Assembly (NCBI RefSeq): GCF_012489685.1
Contig: NC_080046.1
Location: 38,093,176-38,157,175 of the forward strand
From: Lotus japonicus
Lineage: Eukaryota > Streptophyta > Magnoliopsida > Fabales > Fabaceae
Reading direction: 5' to 3'
Length of the DNA stretch: 64,000 nucleotides
Part shown: positions 22,741-35,402 of the stretch, in pieces
Position numbering within the stretch: the first letter of the stretch is position 1
Layout of the letters: each line of letters begins with the position of its first letter
Notes under the pieces: generated by a model
The model's database searches: none
The model's input: the letters and a program-made list of their open reading frames with translations, nothing else
Told to the model about the DNA's origin: nothing
Program-made: the position numbers and the translations under genes

Positions 22741-23216
22741 TCCCGAAAAGAAGTTGCAACTTGTTGTCATGAGTAGTACCAATCAAATCTTTTAGAATAA
22801 TTATAGGTTGACACCTCATTTTGAGGTGGAGAGAGGTGAACGAGGAGAGAGATAGGAAGAAAAGAAAAAGTAAGAAAGAGAAAGTATGAGATGTGATAGA
22901 TGATAAGATGAGAGAGATAGAAACAAAAATAGGTGGAAATGAAGTGTTTAAAAAATGAGGTGTGTATATATCATTGCTGAATCTTTTATGCCCTCCTCAA
23001 CTGTAGTCCATCCCTACACAGTCTCGGAATACCTCTTGTTCGGGTGTGAGATCGGTTCATTCATGTGACCCTCCGCCTAGAAGCCTGCCAGGAGCCGCTC
23101 CTTGTCCGTGCCTCACTGCACCGGCTATCACTCCCCGCCCTCGTCGGCCCCGGGCGTCACAGGCCCACCAGCTTCCGCTTGGTTCGTCCCCGAACCACAC
23201 CGTACTGGGAGAGGTC

Positions 23217-23229
23217 GGCTCTGATACCA
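23217..23229 (-). other. Primer-binding site for initiator Met tRNA
   Basis: The minus strand reads TGGTATCAGAGCC two bases after GGAACA. This is the common plant retrotransposon PBS complementary to the 3' end of tRNA-iMet. It marks the border between the S1-like part and the Cassandra-like part. Confidence 0.75.
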
Positions 23230-26200
23230 CTTGTTCCAAATAGGATTAACAAGTAACAATCACACTCAACAACTCAATTAGTATGCATGTTGCATGATAT
23301 GCAAATGACGGTTAACCCAGTTAACCAAATGCATTCCGGAACGGATGGACATCAAACGGATCAGCCCTAACACCAGCCACGGTGGGACCATTTCGGCCCG
23401 CGTGCCTCTTACTCCAATAACAACGGTAGTCAGATCAGCCGTAACCCGTAGGTCTGCCATTTCGGTCTGCTACAAGAGTCGTCTACAAACGCTCTTAACA
23501 CAGAAATCCGGGTCTTATGACCATTTTGGAATCCGACGAGGTCCAGAGTACGTTCTGTGTTAATACCTCATTAATGTTGCATGAATGCAGGATGATTAGT
23601 CAAACAACGTCTCCGTCCTCACTCGACACGTCGCCACGTGTTCTAGCTAAATTAATGTCTCTAAAAGCTTACCCTAAGGTAACAGTCGATTCTGCGAAAA
23701 AAGACAACACTTCACAACAACACATAACTCATGATGATCTCCAAATCATCCGACTCATCTCAATCCGATGGTCAAAACTGCTCAACGAGCAAGAGTATCA
23801 ACATACTCGGAAACTATCAATTTCCCGGACTTATCCCCCGGATAGCCCAACAACACAGCTGCTCCAACAGCACAAGAGTATCAACATACTCAAAACTTCT
23901 CAACTTCCTCAACACTTGGATCCGACGACACTTCTCGTTTTCCAAAACTAAGATTTGCATCCTAAGCTTCCTTTCGAGTTTAATATCATTATTTGAAGAT
24001 TTAGAGGTTGTTTAATGTCTTATGAGTTTTCTTTACAAAATAATATCCTTTTAGTCTTATCGCAAATCCTATAAGTTCTCGGGATCTCCTAATCCCCAAA
24101 TGACACCAGAGAATGTCTCGATCCATGAAACACCATAACAAGGCCCGAATCTCATTCGTCCTATCAAACTTTCTCAAAACTCTCAAAATAAAATCGGCAT
24201 GACCTGCCCGCTATTCTCACTACTCAGAATCTCAGATTTCATTGCAAACGCATAATTAACTCAGCACAATCAACCAACATGTCATATATCAACATATTAT
24301 GCAATAACCACGTAGCACTTAGCATATAAGGCATGCATCACACATCCTAGATTACCCACATAGCACTTAGCATGTAATTCACTCTCAAAAACATTCAGTA
24401 GATGAATCATCTACATTGTCAGCCGAAGCCTCAGAAAACATTTTTCCAATCAAACACAACCAAGTGCATAAACAGTAAACAATGTGGAGAGCATCGACCC
24501 TAAGCATTAGCTAGAGATTCAGTGAGAAGCCCTCACCTGTAGGTTCTCCAGGGTGATCTTCTAACACTTCTTCACAGTCAAAGCCTTGTTCCTCAGGGAA
24601 ATCCTCAAAAGCACCTTCAAAGTAAAACCACAGAATTCTATCAAAATCTATCGGAAACTAAGCTATCAATACTCACTAAGGTTACACGAAGTAGTACATA
24701 CTCCGAGGTACGATAATCTAGCGCGAAAGGACAAGTTTTCGAAAAAGGAATTTTCCTCCTCCTCCCCTAGGGTGCTCGGCCACTTTTCACAAATAGGAGG
24801 GTCGATTTTTCTTCGATCAAACTTGGTTCCTATGCTATCATTAGCCGTAACTAAGGGTATTCTAAACTCGGAAAAATTATCGGATCGAAAACTGTCGCAG
24901 GGGTATTTTGGTCAATATTTTTAACTCAGAATTTCAAAACTGAAATCCCGAAAAGCAAATTGGATGGAGACGTCACCAACGACGTTTATGACAACTAATC
25001 CTACTAGCACTAAGCTAAGGCGATAGTTTTCAGTCCAAATGACGAAGCTTTACCCCAAAATGGGTATTTTCACCATAATTGAAACTCGACGGTAGTTTTT
25101 CGAGAATCGGCGCAGTATTATTAGCTAAACATACTCAGAAGAATGTAGGGCAGATGTTTAGAATCAAAAATGGAATTATCAGGATAGTTTTGCAAAAACC
25201 TCAAAACTATGAGCACAGAAAGACATAGAGAAAAGCTATGGAAAAAGCGATCAGAGGTCAGAATTAGCGACTATACCTCGAAACCTTGAAGTAGCAACTG
25301 ATTAATCGACGATCAAGCAAGAAATGAACAAAAACTCTTCTTCCTCTTCCTCTTGGTGAGCTCGCGGGTTCTTGGAGAGAAAATGGTGGAAATTGTGATA
25401 TTTTCTCATTTCTTGGCTATATATAGAGGTTGGCAAAACGTGGTAAAATGAAAGTTTCGCGATTCTGGTTTTTCCGGCTTCATTCTCCGTGAATTCTAAG
25501 ATAGGTTTTAGCGAAAGAATTCCAAAACTAGAATGAGGTCTCCTTGTATTTTTGGTAACTAATGCAAAGTCGGTGTAAAACTATTTTACCCGATAAGTTG
25601 CTTTTTGCATCGGATGTCGGAATAGAAAACTTCCTTCTGAAGAAAGATTGAAATCATCGAGAGAAATGGGTGTACGCGTGTAGAATCTTCATCTGAAGCT
25701 CTGAATAGAAAAAGTCTTCATCGTCGGGTGATTCTAGGGTTTTGAAATACCAGGGTTTTGGTTTCGGCAAACTTCCGATGAGTGGAATCGGACGTTCGTA
25801 GATCCTAGAGTTTCGCCTCGAAACGATTGTCATACAATGAATAAGAGAAGTTCTTACATTTCTCTGAAGATTTTTGGAATTAAATTCCATCGTGACTTTA
25901 AGTGAAAACTAGCTATATACTAGGGATTTTTGACCTAGGTTTAAGCGTATACCGATCGTGCTATACCTTTTATCGACTTCGATACGATCCTCAGACTTTT
26001 CCTGAACTTTCTCCTTCATACATTTATTTCATTTGGTAAACTCTAGTTCAGGTTTCCCTTCACGATACATCAACCCTAATCGTGAATAGGATTCTATTTA
26101 CTTGGCATAAGTTTAAAAACTTGGGCCTTACATCCTGCATTTCACCGCGTCGGAAGCAGCGCTAATTACCATTTTCTTGTTGAAATAAAGCAGGTGCTCC

Positions 26201-26821
26201 TTTGGATCAGCCTTTCCGCTATACGTTTCAAGAACGATATTCTTCATGTTGTCCGGGATAGCCACCTCCCTCACCGCCGCTGAGAACGGCTCAAACTCCG
26301 CCATGGCCTCGGCTTCACGTTCCCCTTCGTCTTGTTGCTCGAAGCGATACTCTAACTGCTCCTGTAAGTAATCGTTCCGCTGCCGTATATCATCGACGCT
26401 GCGGTTCAAAAGCCTCCAATCTCGACATGTGATTGGAGCCTGTGGTGGCGGTGTTCCTTCCCCTGAGGCTCCTGGCGAGTGCGCCGGTGACCTCTGCTGC
26501 TTTGGTGAGGACGGCGGAGAAGGCAGCGGGGGTGTTGGAGAAGGAGGAGGTGGAGGCGGTGGAGACAGAGGGGGAGTCAAATGCTCATATTCTTCGCGGC
26601 GAACCTGCTCGCGTCTCGGCCTGCCTCTCACGCGACGCGGTGGCGAACCGCGCCGCTGCTCCTGCTCTCCATCGCATCGTCGACGACGTGTCTCCATCAG
26701 ACTTTACTAGCGAACCAAGAATTCAACCAAAAATCCAAAAAGCAAAGAAAATTGCACGTAAAATCGAACTTCTCTCAACCAAATCACAATCCACGTAGTC
26801 CGGGAATCGAAATCTACCGAT

Positions 26822-27160
26822 CCCCACTGACGGCGCAAAATGTTCTATCCAAGAACATAAAGATGAGGTACGGTACCTAGAGTGAAAGGATCGTGATGGG
26901 AGAATCTAGAGAGAGTAAGAGTGTAACCGCTTAGAGAGAGAGAGTAACTGAATTTCAAGCTTCTTATTTCTCAAATGAGCTAAGAGTCCCTTACAATTGG
27001 TAACCGTCCCCTATTTATAGATTTGGGGGTTGGGCTTGGCGCCCCTAACTTCTCTTAGTGGGCAAGTTAGGCCTCCCGGGAGAAGTCCCAATTTCCTGGC
27101 TTGCACGTCGACCTGGGCTGGCGCGTCTGGGCGAGGGACCCTACGGTCTCGCCCAGTCCA
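26822..27160 (-). repeat. 5' LTR and PBS of the non-autonomous element
   Basis: LTR 26841-27160 (320 bp). On minus it ends GGATAGAACA, followed by TTTTGCGCCGTCAGTGGGG, a PBS region of the type seen in plant Ty3/gypsy elements. A leader of about 125 bp separates it from the gag ATG at 26697. Confidence 0.88.
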
Positions 27161-27702
27161 TCTCATGTGCCATATAATTGGCTACGAGTTTTGCCCTCCA
27201 CAACCTCCTTCAACAGAAGAAACTTGGTAGCTCCATCTACAATGAAGCAAGCAATGACTGTGAATGCTTTCATTTATTTTGCAGTCTAAGCAATATACAT
27301 AGCATTACAAAAAAGACTAATCATGCTATTTGGTACCCATCTTATAGAGCTGGGATTAGGTCTCATTTCAACTAAAGGATAATAAAGACACCTTAATTTA
27401 TCCATCATATAACAATCAAGGACTAAAACAAAGAAATACATGATGTCCGTGTTGAACACAAACTCTTCACTGCTCTTACTATTTCAAAGCTATTGACACT
27501 TCTAATTTCCAATTAACTTCATTAGTTGTAGAGTTATTTTTATCTTAAACTATATTTTATCTGTAGACGAAGAATCATGTAAAAATAAAACTAAATGAAA
27601 TGTAATAGAATTAAGTATATATTCATCAATTAAAAACTTGTCCAGAAATCACATCTAAGACTCATCGAGATTGACGCTACATATAATCATAGAATTTAGG
27701 TT
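27161..27702. repeat. Duplicated segment, copy A, right part
   Basis: Continues 14452-14645 across the inserted element and matches 39376-43040 apart from two insertions there. It provides the empty sites for both. Confidence 0.75.
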
Positions 27703-28683
27703 TATAAGTGAGAGGACCCATACATCTAGTTCCTTAAGGTTATGGGTGAAAGATGTGGTGTCCAACTTATTTGCGGTCTGCTCTTTAGCCCAATGTGTAG
27801 TTTAATCCTCCGGTGTTAAATCATCTCCTTAATTTGGCCCAACAACATGTGAAACTAGTTAAAACTTAAAATAGATGAGCTGTGTATCAGAATAAATCAG
27901 GGAAGGCAATAGGAAAAGTTAAATAGACTAATATTTTACTATTGAATAACATAAGTAATATACTATTTTGATAGATTTTAGTGGGGGCAATTGCCCCATA
28001 CTCTTAGACGTGGGTCCGTCCCTAAACCCAATGCTATTGGGTATATTTTTTACTGCACCTAATCATCATCAGTTCTAAGTATTGATTTTCGGGGTTGAAC
28101 ACCTAATGAACATGAACCAACCCAATGCTACTAGGTACATTTTTTTACTTTTAGCTCACAAAACCAAACCCATTACATTTACTCATTTACTTATACTCTA
28201 AGACTTAAGTTAGTGTTTGCTTAAGTTAACACGTAAGTTAGTTTAACATTATGCAATGTTTATGTTTGTTTTGGAGATGTTGATTTTAGTTAGTTTATGT
28301 TGGATTATATGAAATGTTTTGGTCTTTTGGAGATGTTTGATTATATGGAGTTTCTATTTTTTCTTTTTAAATTTTTCACATTTTAAAAAAAAAAATTGTG
28401 CAAATTCTGAAATAATATTATTTTATTCTAAACTCAGCGACCCGAACATACCCAACCCAATTGAGATCGAGTTGATTTAGTTATGATCACAAGCAAAAAT
28501 CAGGAAATTCGAACAAACCCAAACCGAACATGTTTGATTGATTCGAATATTTACATTAAAAATTCAAACCATCTCAATCAGATTATACCCTTATTGCTTG
28601 TTATCCAAAAAATAAAACAATATATCAAAAAAATGAAGGGCTTTTAAAATGTTAAATATAAGCATTTTTTGTCAAAAAATATA
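27703..28683. other. Intergenic sequence, no gene
   Basis: AT-rich. The tract GGGGGCAATTGCCCC (about 27982-27996) with GACGTGGGTCCGTCCC resembles a common plant transposon terminus, but no full element can be drawn. Confidence 0.4.
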
Positions 28684-29812
28684 GGCTTAAAAATGTTGGA
28701 GGTCCCTGTAACATTGGTGTCTTTTGGTTTAGGCCCCTGTAAAAAAATTTCTTTGGAAAAGCCCTTAAAGGCAAAATAATAGGGTGGATCTCTGACGTTA
28801 AAAAAAATATGAGTCACCAGACAGAGCTGACGTGGATCTTTGCCACCTCATCAGGTGGGCCCACAAGCTGCTAATATGGAAATGAGAAGGGAAATCTCAA
28901 AATGTCAAATGGGGGATTTGAACCCAAGGCCTAGAGTATAGTTGGAAACATCCTTACCACAAGGTTACACTTTGTGTGAGACCCAGAATTTCAGCCTTGG
29001 ATTAAATAATTATTTTAATTATTTTTCCAATTCACGCATAGGAACAATGTGCGCGTTAAAGGACCCTGTGCAGGATTTTGCTGTTTTGGGATAACTTATT
29101 GAAGAAGAAAGTTCAGGATAAGACTAAGAATAGTACTGAAGTCGCTATAGGTTATAGCACGACCCCTATTCACTTCTGCCTTAGGGCGAAAGCGTTAGTA
29201 AAGGGTTAATCTGCTCTTAAAGCACTTTTGAAACGAAATTCAAAAAATGTTCAGAGGAATATAAGAATTTCTCGTATTCCTTTCCATGACAAGTGTTTCG
29301 ACACGAAACCCTGGAATGTATGAACAATCGATTCCAATTCTCGGAAGTTTGCCGAAACTGAGTTCCTGATAGCTCAAGAACCTTAAAATAAACTGTCGAT
29401 GAAGAATTTTTCTATTCGAAGCTTCAAACGAAGATTCCCCACGTGTTCACCAATTTCTTTCGATGTTTCCAATCTTTCTTCAGAAGGAAGTTTCTCCATC
29501 TGACGTCAATTGCAAAAAGTAGTTCTGCGGCATTTTTTAAGCAGACTGCGTTTAAGCCATTTTCTCATTTTAAATGAACCTGGAGCAAGTATCGACCTTT
29601 TATGGAATGATACAACGTTATATTTGTTCTAATGATCTAACAATTATTTTTTAGCTTAATTCTTACTCATTTCTTGGTTCATGGATCACTTTAATTTGCT
29701 CAAAGTGATCAAAATTTATATTTTACTATTTCATTAAACTCCTCATAATGTTTAGAATAATAATATATCACTTTCATATTTTTCTCTTAACTCTTTAAAC
29801 TAAAACCTTCCG

Positions 29813-29946
29813 GGTTCGAATCCCAACTCTTACGAATAGAAAAAACTCATTGGTCAGCTCCATACCGCTTAGTGCGCTGACCGTGGGGCGAGGGATTAGT
29901 GTCACGACTGTCGGCTGTGGGAATACCTTGGTCAAGACAAAAAAAA
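29813..29946 (+). mobile_element. 5'-truncated tRNA-derived SINE
   Basis: Starts at a box B-like GGTTCGAATCCC and ends in a run of nine A. It is flanked by a perfect 14-bp duplication ACTAAAACCTTCCG (29799-29812 and 29947-29960). The 5' part with box A is missing. Confidence 0.75.
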
Positions 29947-32162
29947 ACTAAAACCTTCCGTGTCTAAACAATTCCTACCCGGTTTTAAAATATCTATCCA
30001 TCCTTATCCCTCCATGTCACCGTTCCCACCAATCCTTATCCCCCACCTTCGTTATCTCTCTCTCAATCTCATTCTCTTCATTTCATTTTTTTCCTTCTTC
30101 AGACCCATTTCCTTCTTCCTTCTTCTGCAGACCCATTTTTCTACTTCTTCCTTTCTTCTACTCCTTATACCTCCTAGTTCCAGCCACCACCGCCCTCCTT
30201 TCGGCCTCATGGCACCAAACCAGCCCCTTGCCTTCTTCTTTGGACGAGAACCCACCATGGATGAATGCACAATCACCATGGACGGCCACAAGCTCTTCAC
30301 CTTCAACGCAGCAACACTATCTCATCCTCCTTCATTCATTTTCATTGTCGCAGCACTCCACCACCTCCCTTTTCTTCATCACAACCATGTTTCCATCTTC
30401 CTCTCCAGACCATCACCACGCACACTTCTTCTTCGTCACCCACAACCATGGCAGCCCACACACACCACTTTCTTCTTCCTCCAACTAAACGGCCACCAAC
30501 CACAACACTACACATCATCATGAAGCAACCAAGACCAGCCACCACCGCCCCTTCTCATGGCCGCACAACCTCCATGTTTTTCTTCACTTCGAACTGCCGC
30601 CACTGCGAGCTCCTTCTCCTCCTACGCGCGCACCACCGTGGAAACCCAACCACCATCACCTCCTTCTCTTCATGGCCGTGAAGCCATCACCATCATCATC
30701 GTGCTTCTCCTTCACCACCACCGACAAGGACGACCACCGCCGCTGAACCACCATTACGAACCCAAAACGTGCCAGCGACTGTGAGCAAAACAGAGGAGAA
30801 GCAACGTGAAAACAGAGGTGAAGTTACGCTGCCACGTCGCCGACGCGCCAACTTTTCTCTTCGATTCCGGTGTCCTCGGGCCTCCGTTCACAGCGAGGTT
30901 AGTACCGTTGGAACCCTTGCGACGTCCGTTGTCGCCTTCGAGAGCTTTTCCAGTCAACTTCGGTGACCAATGGAAAAACGGAGGATACTTCGACGATCCT
31001 TGCCGCGAGGAGAGCAAAACCCTATATTCAATTTCATATTTGGGTCATTTCCTTCGATGACCCCGACGACCACCGTCGACCTTCGGCTGAACTTTATAGG
31101 CAAATCGTCGACTCTTTGGTGAAACGGACAGCGTCGTTGAGTTCCTGGCCGCGAAAGGATTAAGGAACACCCTTCCTTTGTGTTTCCGTTGACAGTTCCT
31201 CCGTCAACCCCCATGAGCCGCGACTTTCTCTAGCGACATTGTGCCGACAAGTTTCTGAAACTTGATTTTCGGTACAAAGAACAGAAGCACCTTAAATCGG
31301 AGCTACACGATTGAAGGAAGCGAGTCTACACGGGAAAGCAAAGATTTGATTGGATTGGAGTTGCAGCTTAGTAAGGAAAACGGATAAGCTGAGGGCAACT
31401 TACTTTGCTAGATAATGACTTAGGCGTCGATAACTTCGACTTGCTTATTGTTTATGCTTATGATTGTTTGAACTGTACTGGAAAATGTTTTCTGGAGGCT
31501 TCGGCCGAGTGAACTGATTGAGACGAGTGTCTCCGTTTTCTAGGGCTTCGGCCGGCATTGGTGATTGGGATTTATTTATCGCTTTGATTTGTCATTGATT
31601 GATTCATATGTTGTACTTGCTAAATGGATAATCATAGGCTATGTGAATACTTGTTCACATGATTTGCTGGATTATATTGATTATACTGTGCAATTATACG
31701 AATATTTGTGGAACGTCAGAGTTTGGGGAAACAGGTAGTTATGTCATATTCAAGATGAGATTTTGGGAAAAAGTTTGATGGGACGAACCGAGGTTCGGAC
31801 CCTTATTATTTTAGTGGATCGAGACCTTCTCTAGGAGTTACTTGGGATGATGGGATCTTTTAAACTTATAAGATTAGAGACAAAAATAAATGGAGACTAT
31901 TTTACAAGGAAGATTCATAATGCACTAAACAACCTCAGAACACTTTAAATAATGATAACAATCTCTGAAGAAAGCTTAGGGCTTGGAAATAAGTTTTGGA
32001 AAAAGAGAAGGGTCGACGATCCAAGTTTTGGAGAAACACTGAGTGCTTTGGCGCTCAACTCGATGAGCAGTTTGTTATTTGGCTATCTAAAAGATATGCC
32101 AGGGAAACTAATAAGTTTCTAAGTACATTGGTACCTTTTGCTCGCTGAGCAGTTTTGATCAC

Positions 32163-33657
32163 TGATGACCCGGGTTTATATGATGTTTTTAGGGTTTTTC
32201 CTTGTAGGTTTTGAGTCTTTTTCTTGTGTCTCATGTAGTGTTTCATGCATTCTCATGCATTTTTACTTTTATTTGTGCATTTGCATTAATTTAGTAATTT
32301 TGTAGTTTTATAAGGGCTTTAGTTGCATTTGATTAGAGTTTAAGAGTCATAGGCAATTTCCACTTGTTTTGGAGCCTTTGTGCAAAACTAACCTCTGAAT
32401 TTCTAGATATTTTCCTAGCTTTGTCATCAAGTTTTCAGGTTGTAACAGCTGAAGATGGAGTGTCTAGAGGTTTGGAGAATTGAAGGGAGGCTTAAAGAGG
32501 CTTAAAGAGGAGTAAAGAGGAGTTAAAATGAAGATCAAAAGGTTTCCCAGCGAGACAGAGCGCCTAGGCGTGCTCCATTGGCGCCTAGGCGCCAATTGCT
32601 TTTTCCAGGGTTCTGGAATTGGCGCCTAGGCGCCAATTACCTTCCAGGGGCCATATTTTCAGCATGAATTGGCGCTCAGGCGCTCTGAATTGGCGCCTGA
32701 GCGCCCGGAACAGCCCAAACTCGTGATTTTTGCCTATAAATAGGATTTTAGTCATTTTCTTTTGTAATCTTGGATACTACTTTCATTTTTACATAAACTC
32801 AGAGGTAGAGGAACATCTAGGAGAGTGTGAGAGGGCTTCTAAGCTTGTAATTCAGGTTTTTAGCCAAGCATGGCTCTTGCCATGCTTGGCTAATCTCTCT
32901 TCTTTTGCTTTGGATTTCTTTGTAAGACTTTTTATATTTGAGTTATAATCTTAAGTTCTTTCCCACATGTTCTTCTTCTTCCCTTGAATCCCATTTTCTG
33001 AATTTCAATCTAAGCTTGTATGCGTGCTTGCTTTATACTATTCTATAATCAGAACGGAAGTTTGTTATAGATTAGGGAACCGATTTGGGATTACCCCTTC
33101 TATACTTGCTACTAGGAATAGAGGAAGGGTTGGGGTTTGATGGCCTGAATTTGCATGATCTAAAACCTCATATAAATGACTAAGTACACAAGGAATTGGG
33201 CTTAGCTTTTAGTATGAGAGAATTGCTTATGTGAGGAATCAATAAGTGAGTAACTAGGCTATATCATCAAGGAGAGATCTATGAGAACATGTGCTTAGAA
33301 TGATGTACTTGAATTGACTAGTTGAACAAGAACCCAAAGCATGTTATTTTCTGAATTGTCTTTTTATTTTTCCTTTTCCTTATTACTATTTCAACATATC
33401 TCTTATTCAATAATACAAACCTTCATACTCAAGGCTTAAGCTGAATTTAGTCACTCACAATCCCTGTGGTTCGATATTTAAAACCGGGTGGATTCCGTAC
33501 ACTTGCGAATTTACCAACAAGTTTTTGGCGCCGTTGCCGGGGATTGTTTGTGATTTTTGGTTTGAGTTACGAGTTTGAGGTAAAGTCTACCTAAGACTCA
33601 AACTTAGCACACAAGTCTCTCAACCCCCGATGGATGAATTGGATGGTTCGAGTAGTC
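32163..33657 (+). mobile_element. LTR plus PBS remnant of an Athila-like gypsy element
   Basis: LTR about 32163-33519 (TGATGACCC to CCAACA), then TTTTTGGCGCCGTTGCCGGG (33522 on), the PBS region typical of Athila-type elements, and about 110 bp of leader. ATCAC at 32158-32162 recurs at 33658-33662 and may be the TSD. No pol remains. The LTR holds a cluster of GCGCCTAGGCGCC palindromes (32560-32705), a TATA-like CCTATAAATAGG (about 32732) and CCATGCTTGGC repeats. Confidence 0.68.
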
Positions 33658-33835
33658 ATCACGAGTGTTGCTCTCCTTTCTTTGTTGTTGGAGTTCTGTC
33701 GTAGAGTCGACATTATCTTCAGTTTCTTGGAGTTGAGTTTTGTAGCTAAACACTTATGTTGTGAGGAAAATCCTTGAGTGCGATAGCACCCTTCGCTCTT
33801 TGAGCAGTTTATTTAGCCATCCAAAGGATGAGCCG

Positions 33836-34247
33836 GGAAGCTTCACTGAGGCGTGAGACTTCGTGAAAGCATGAAACTTCACTGAAGCGTGAGACTTCGT
33901 GAAAGTGTGTAAATTCACTGAAGCGTGAGACTTCGTGAAAGCATAAATTTCACTGAGGCGGGAGACCTCGTGGAGGCGGGAACCTTCGCTGAAGCGGGAG
34001 GCTTTGCGAAGGCGTAAAACTTCACTGAAGCGTGAGACTTCGTGAAGGTGTGGGACTTCATTGAAGCGGGAGACTTCATGAAGGTGCGAAACTTCACTGA
34101 AGCGTGAGACTTCGTGAATGCGTGAAACTTCACTGAAGCGTATGACTTCGTGAATGTGTGAGATTTCACTGAAGCGTGAGACTTCGTGAAAGCGTAAGAC
34201 TCCATTGAAGCGTCAGACTTCATAGAAGCGTCAGATTTCATCGTCGT
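33836..34247. repeat. 18-bp (36-bp higher-order) tandem repeat
   Basis: About 22 imperfect copies of CTTCACTGAAGCGTGAGA / CTTCGTGAAAGCGTGAAA alternate. On minus the repeat translates as an uninterrupted run of six-residue units (K-S-H-A-S-V/M type) for 108 codons, because 18 is divisible by three and the unit has no stop in that frame. Confidence 0.88.
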
Positions 34248-35339
34248 TTACCCTAGGGCAAACGACAGGGAACATTTGTTTAGTTAGACACTTGTGCATT
34301 GGGAGGACGATACATTGTTTGACTAACCTTATCACCTAACTTCATATGTTGAGATTTTGATGATTTGATGTTGATAAACATCGTTATGTGTTTTGATGAT
34401 TTGATATTGGTGAACATCGTTATGTTATTTGTTGAATTGTTGAGATATTGAATATTGTGTTGTTATTAGAGATTCGATAACATGTCATGTATATATCTTA
34501 GGGTACGCAATACAGAACTTATATGTATATATACAACATATATAGATACTCCCTTATTCATCACATGTTGCTTGTATTATCTATTATATTCTGTGAGTTG
34601 ACCCTCGCGTTGTGGCTTTGTGTGTATGTTTGGGGTTTGGGCGGTCGGCCTGCTGCCAGGCGTCCGTAAGCTGGTTTGTGATGATTCGTGACTCGAGGAG
34701 GACCAGGAGCTTAATGACTATTATTGAAGCTTTCGACGAGGACTTGAACTTCATGCCTGATCGAGGGAGGGTCGATGATTGTAGTATAGAGTATGGGTGA
34801 TTAGAGTATACCGATATTGGGAGTTGCTGTCTTAAGCTCTGATTCGTCATTTGTATTTTGGGGCAGGGTAGATCCTCGACTATTAGCTTTTTGTGTGGTT
34901 CTCTTCCTTGAGGATCACAGCGAGTTTGTCGGAAGTAGGAGTTCTCTTGGAGGCCTTTTGGGCTGACTTACTTTTGGAGGACTGTATTATAAAACTTTAT
35001 GACTCTGACTATGGGTTGCACTTTTTGCCTACGGGCACTACTTTCAGCTACTTTCCGTTACTTCTGTCACTCGAGGTTACTCGTGAAGTGATTATATGGT
35101 ACATTAGTTTATGTTTAATGTCTTTGGGTTGAGTCTTTATTTTGATAAGTCTTTTATTTGAAAAGAAAAACGAAAAAAAAATACCTGCTTTTCCACTTTA
35201 TTTTGATTTTGAATTACGAGAGTGACCCCCGAAAATCGGGGCGTTACACTTTGCACCACTAGTAAATGTGCAAAAATTAATATATATCTTTTTTAGTTAA
35301 GCTGAAGTTGCTAATAATTCAGTAAAAAATTTAAACATC

Positions 35340-35402
35340 GTAAGCATGATTTGAACCCAAAACATAGAGGTTCATGGGGAGGCTCTAACCTCTAAGCCAA
35401 TG
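35340..35402 (-). mobile_element. tRNA-like SINE fragment
   Basis: The minus strand reads GGCTTAGAGGTTAGAGC (box A-like) and GGGTTCAAATC (box B-like) about 35 bp apart. There is no clear tail or TSD. Confidence 0.35.

Larger units (their letters stand above)
22576..26132 (-). mobile_element. Solo-LTR-family unit S2, chimeric, with PBS and 5S-like sequence
   Basis: Flanked by TSD TCCTG (22571-22575 and 26133-26137). On minus it starts TGTAAGGCCC and follows copy S1 for about 2.9 kb, to about 23240. There it departs: GGAACA-AG-TGGTATCAGAGCC (PBS for initiator Met tRNA, 23229-23217), about 430 bp of unrelated sequence, then about 215 bp with a 5S rRNA-like stretch, ending GGGATGTTACA. Both ends lie within one TSD, so the unit integrated as a whole. 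Cassandra-type elements are known to have 5S-bearing LTRs and this PBS. A template-switch chimera between an S1-type and a Cassandra-like element is my inference. Confidence 0.72.
20787..26697 (-). pseudogene. gag-protease gene, split by the 22576-26132 insertion
   Basis: ATG at 26697 (METRRRR) opens an Arg/Pro-rich N-terminus, then the Gag start (IPDNMKNIVLETYSGKADP, about 26270-26200). The frame enters the inserted unit at about 26132 and resumes at 22575 with FPSTSKGTTMAWF, a classic plant gypsy Gag motif, then DLYNVRRLEGETLKQYVKRF. A zinc-knuckle-like CEYHRSAGHGTRDC lies at about 21880-21840 and the protease motif LDQGSSADIIYG at about 21362-21330. Gag would form the particle and protease mature it. 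The frame stays open to 20787 without RT, as in other non-autonomous elements. Confidence 0.87.
14646..27160 (-). mobile_element. Complete non-autonomous LTR retrotransposon (gag-protease only)
   Basis: Two 320-bp LTRs (14646-14965 and 26841-27160) begin TGTTCTATCC and end GTCCA, with TSD TCTCA at 14641-14645 and 27161-27165. The empty site is preserved in the segment at 39181-43038. By eye the LTRs differ at about 18 of 320 positions. On minus, the PBS-like TTTTGCGCCGTCAGTGGGG abuts the right-hand LTR (26822-26840), then gag and protease (26697 to 20787). No RT, RNase H or integrase motif is visible, so it needs help from another element. A plus-strand gene occupies 15612-19352. Two later insertions sit inside (17175-18950, 22576-26132). 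Confidence 0.9.
28975..35248 (+). mobile_element. Solo-LTR-family unit S3, diverged, with nested insertions
   Basis: Starts TGTGAGACCC and ends AATCGGGGCGTTACA, with TSD CTTTG (28970-28974, 35249-35253). Blocks shared with S1 include the AGTTCAGGATAAGACTAAG region (about 29110), TTTTGTGTGGTT (about 34888) and the 3' end. It is enlarged by a SINE (29813-29946) and an Athila-like LTR (32163-33657) and contains a tandem repeat (33836-34247). Long frames at 29960-30680 come from C/T-rich low-complexity DNA; I do not call them genes. Confidence 0.75.

Noticed and set aside
26429..26880. Plus frames of 93-121 codons
   Set aside because: Shadows of the Pro/Arg-rich gag N-terminus on minus.
29960..30784. 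Several overlapping long frames on plus (up to 187 codons)
   Set aside because: C/T-rich, low-complexity DNA inside LTR unit S3. Frames are open in several registers and on both strands, with no domain.
33915..34241. 108-codon minus frame with a six-residue repeat
   Set aside because: Direct consequence of the 18-bp tandem repeat; reported as a repeat and not as a gene.
33836..34247. CRISPR-like array
   Set aside because: Contiguous tandem repeat without unique spacers, in a plant nuclear transposon.
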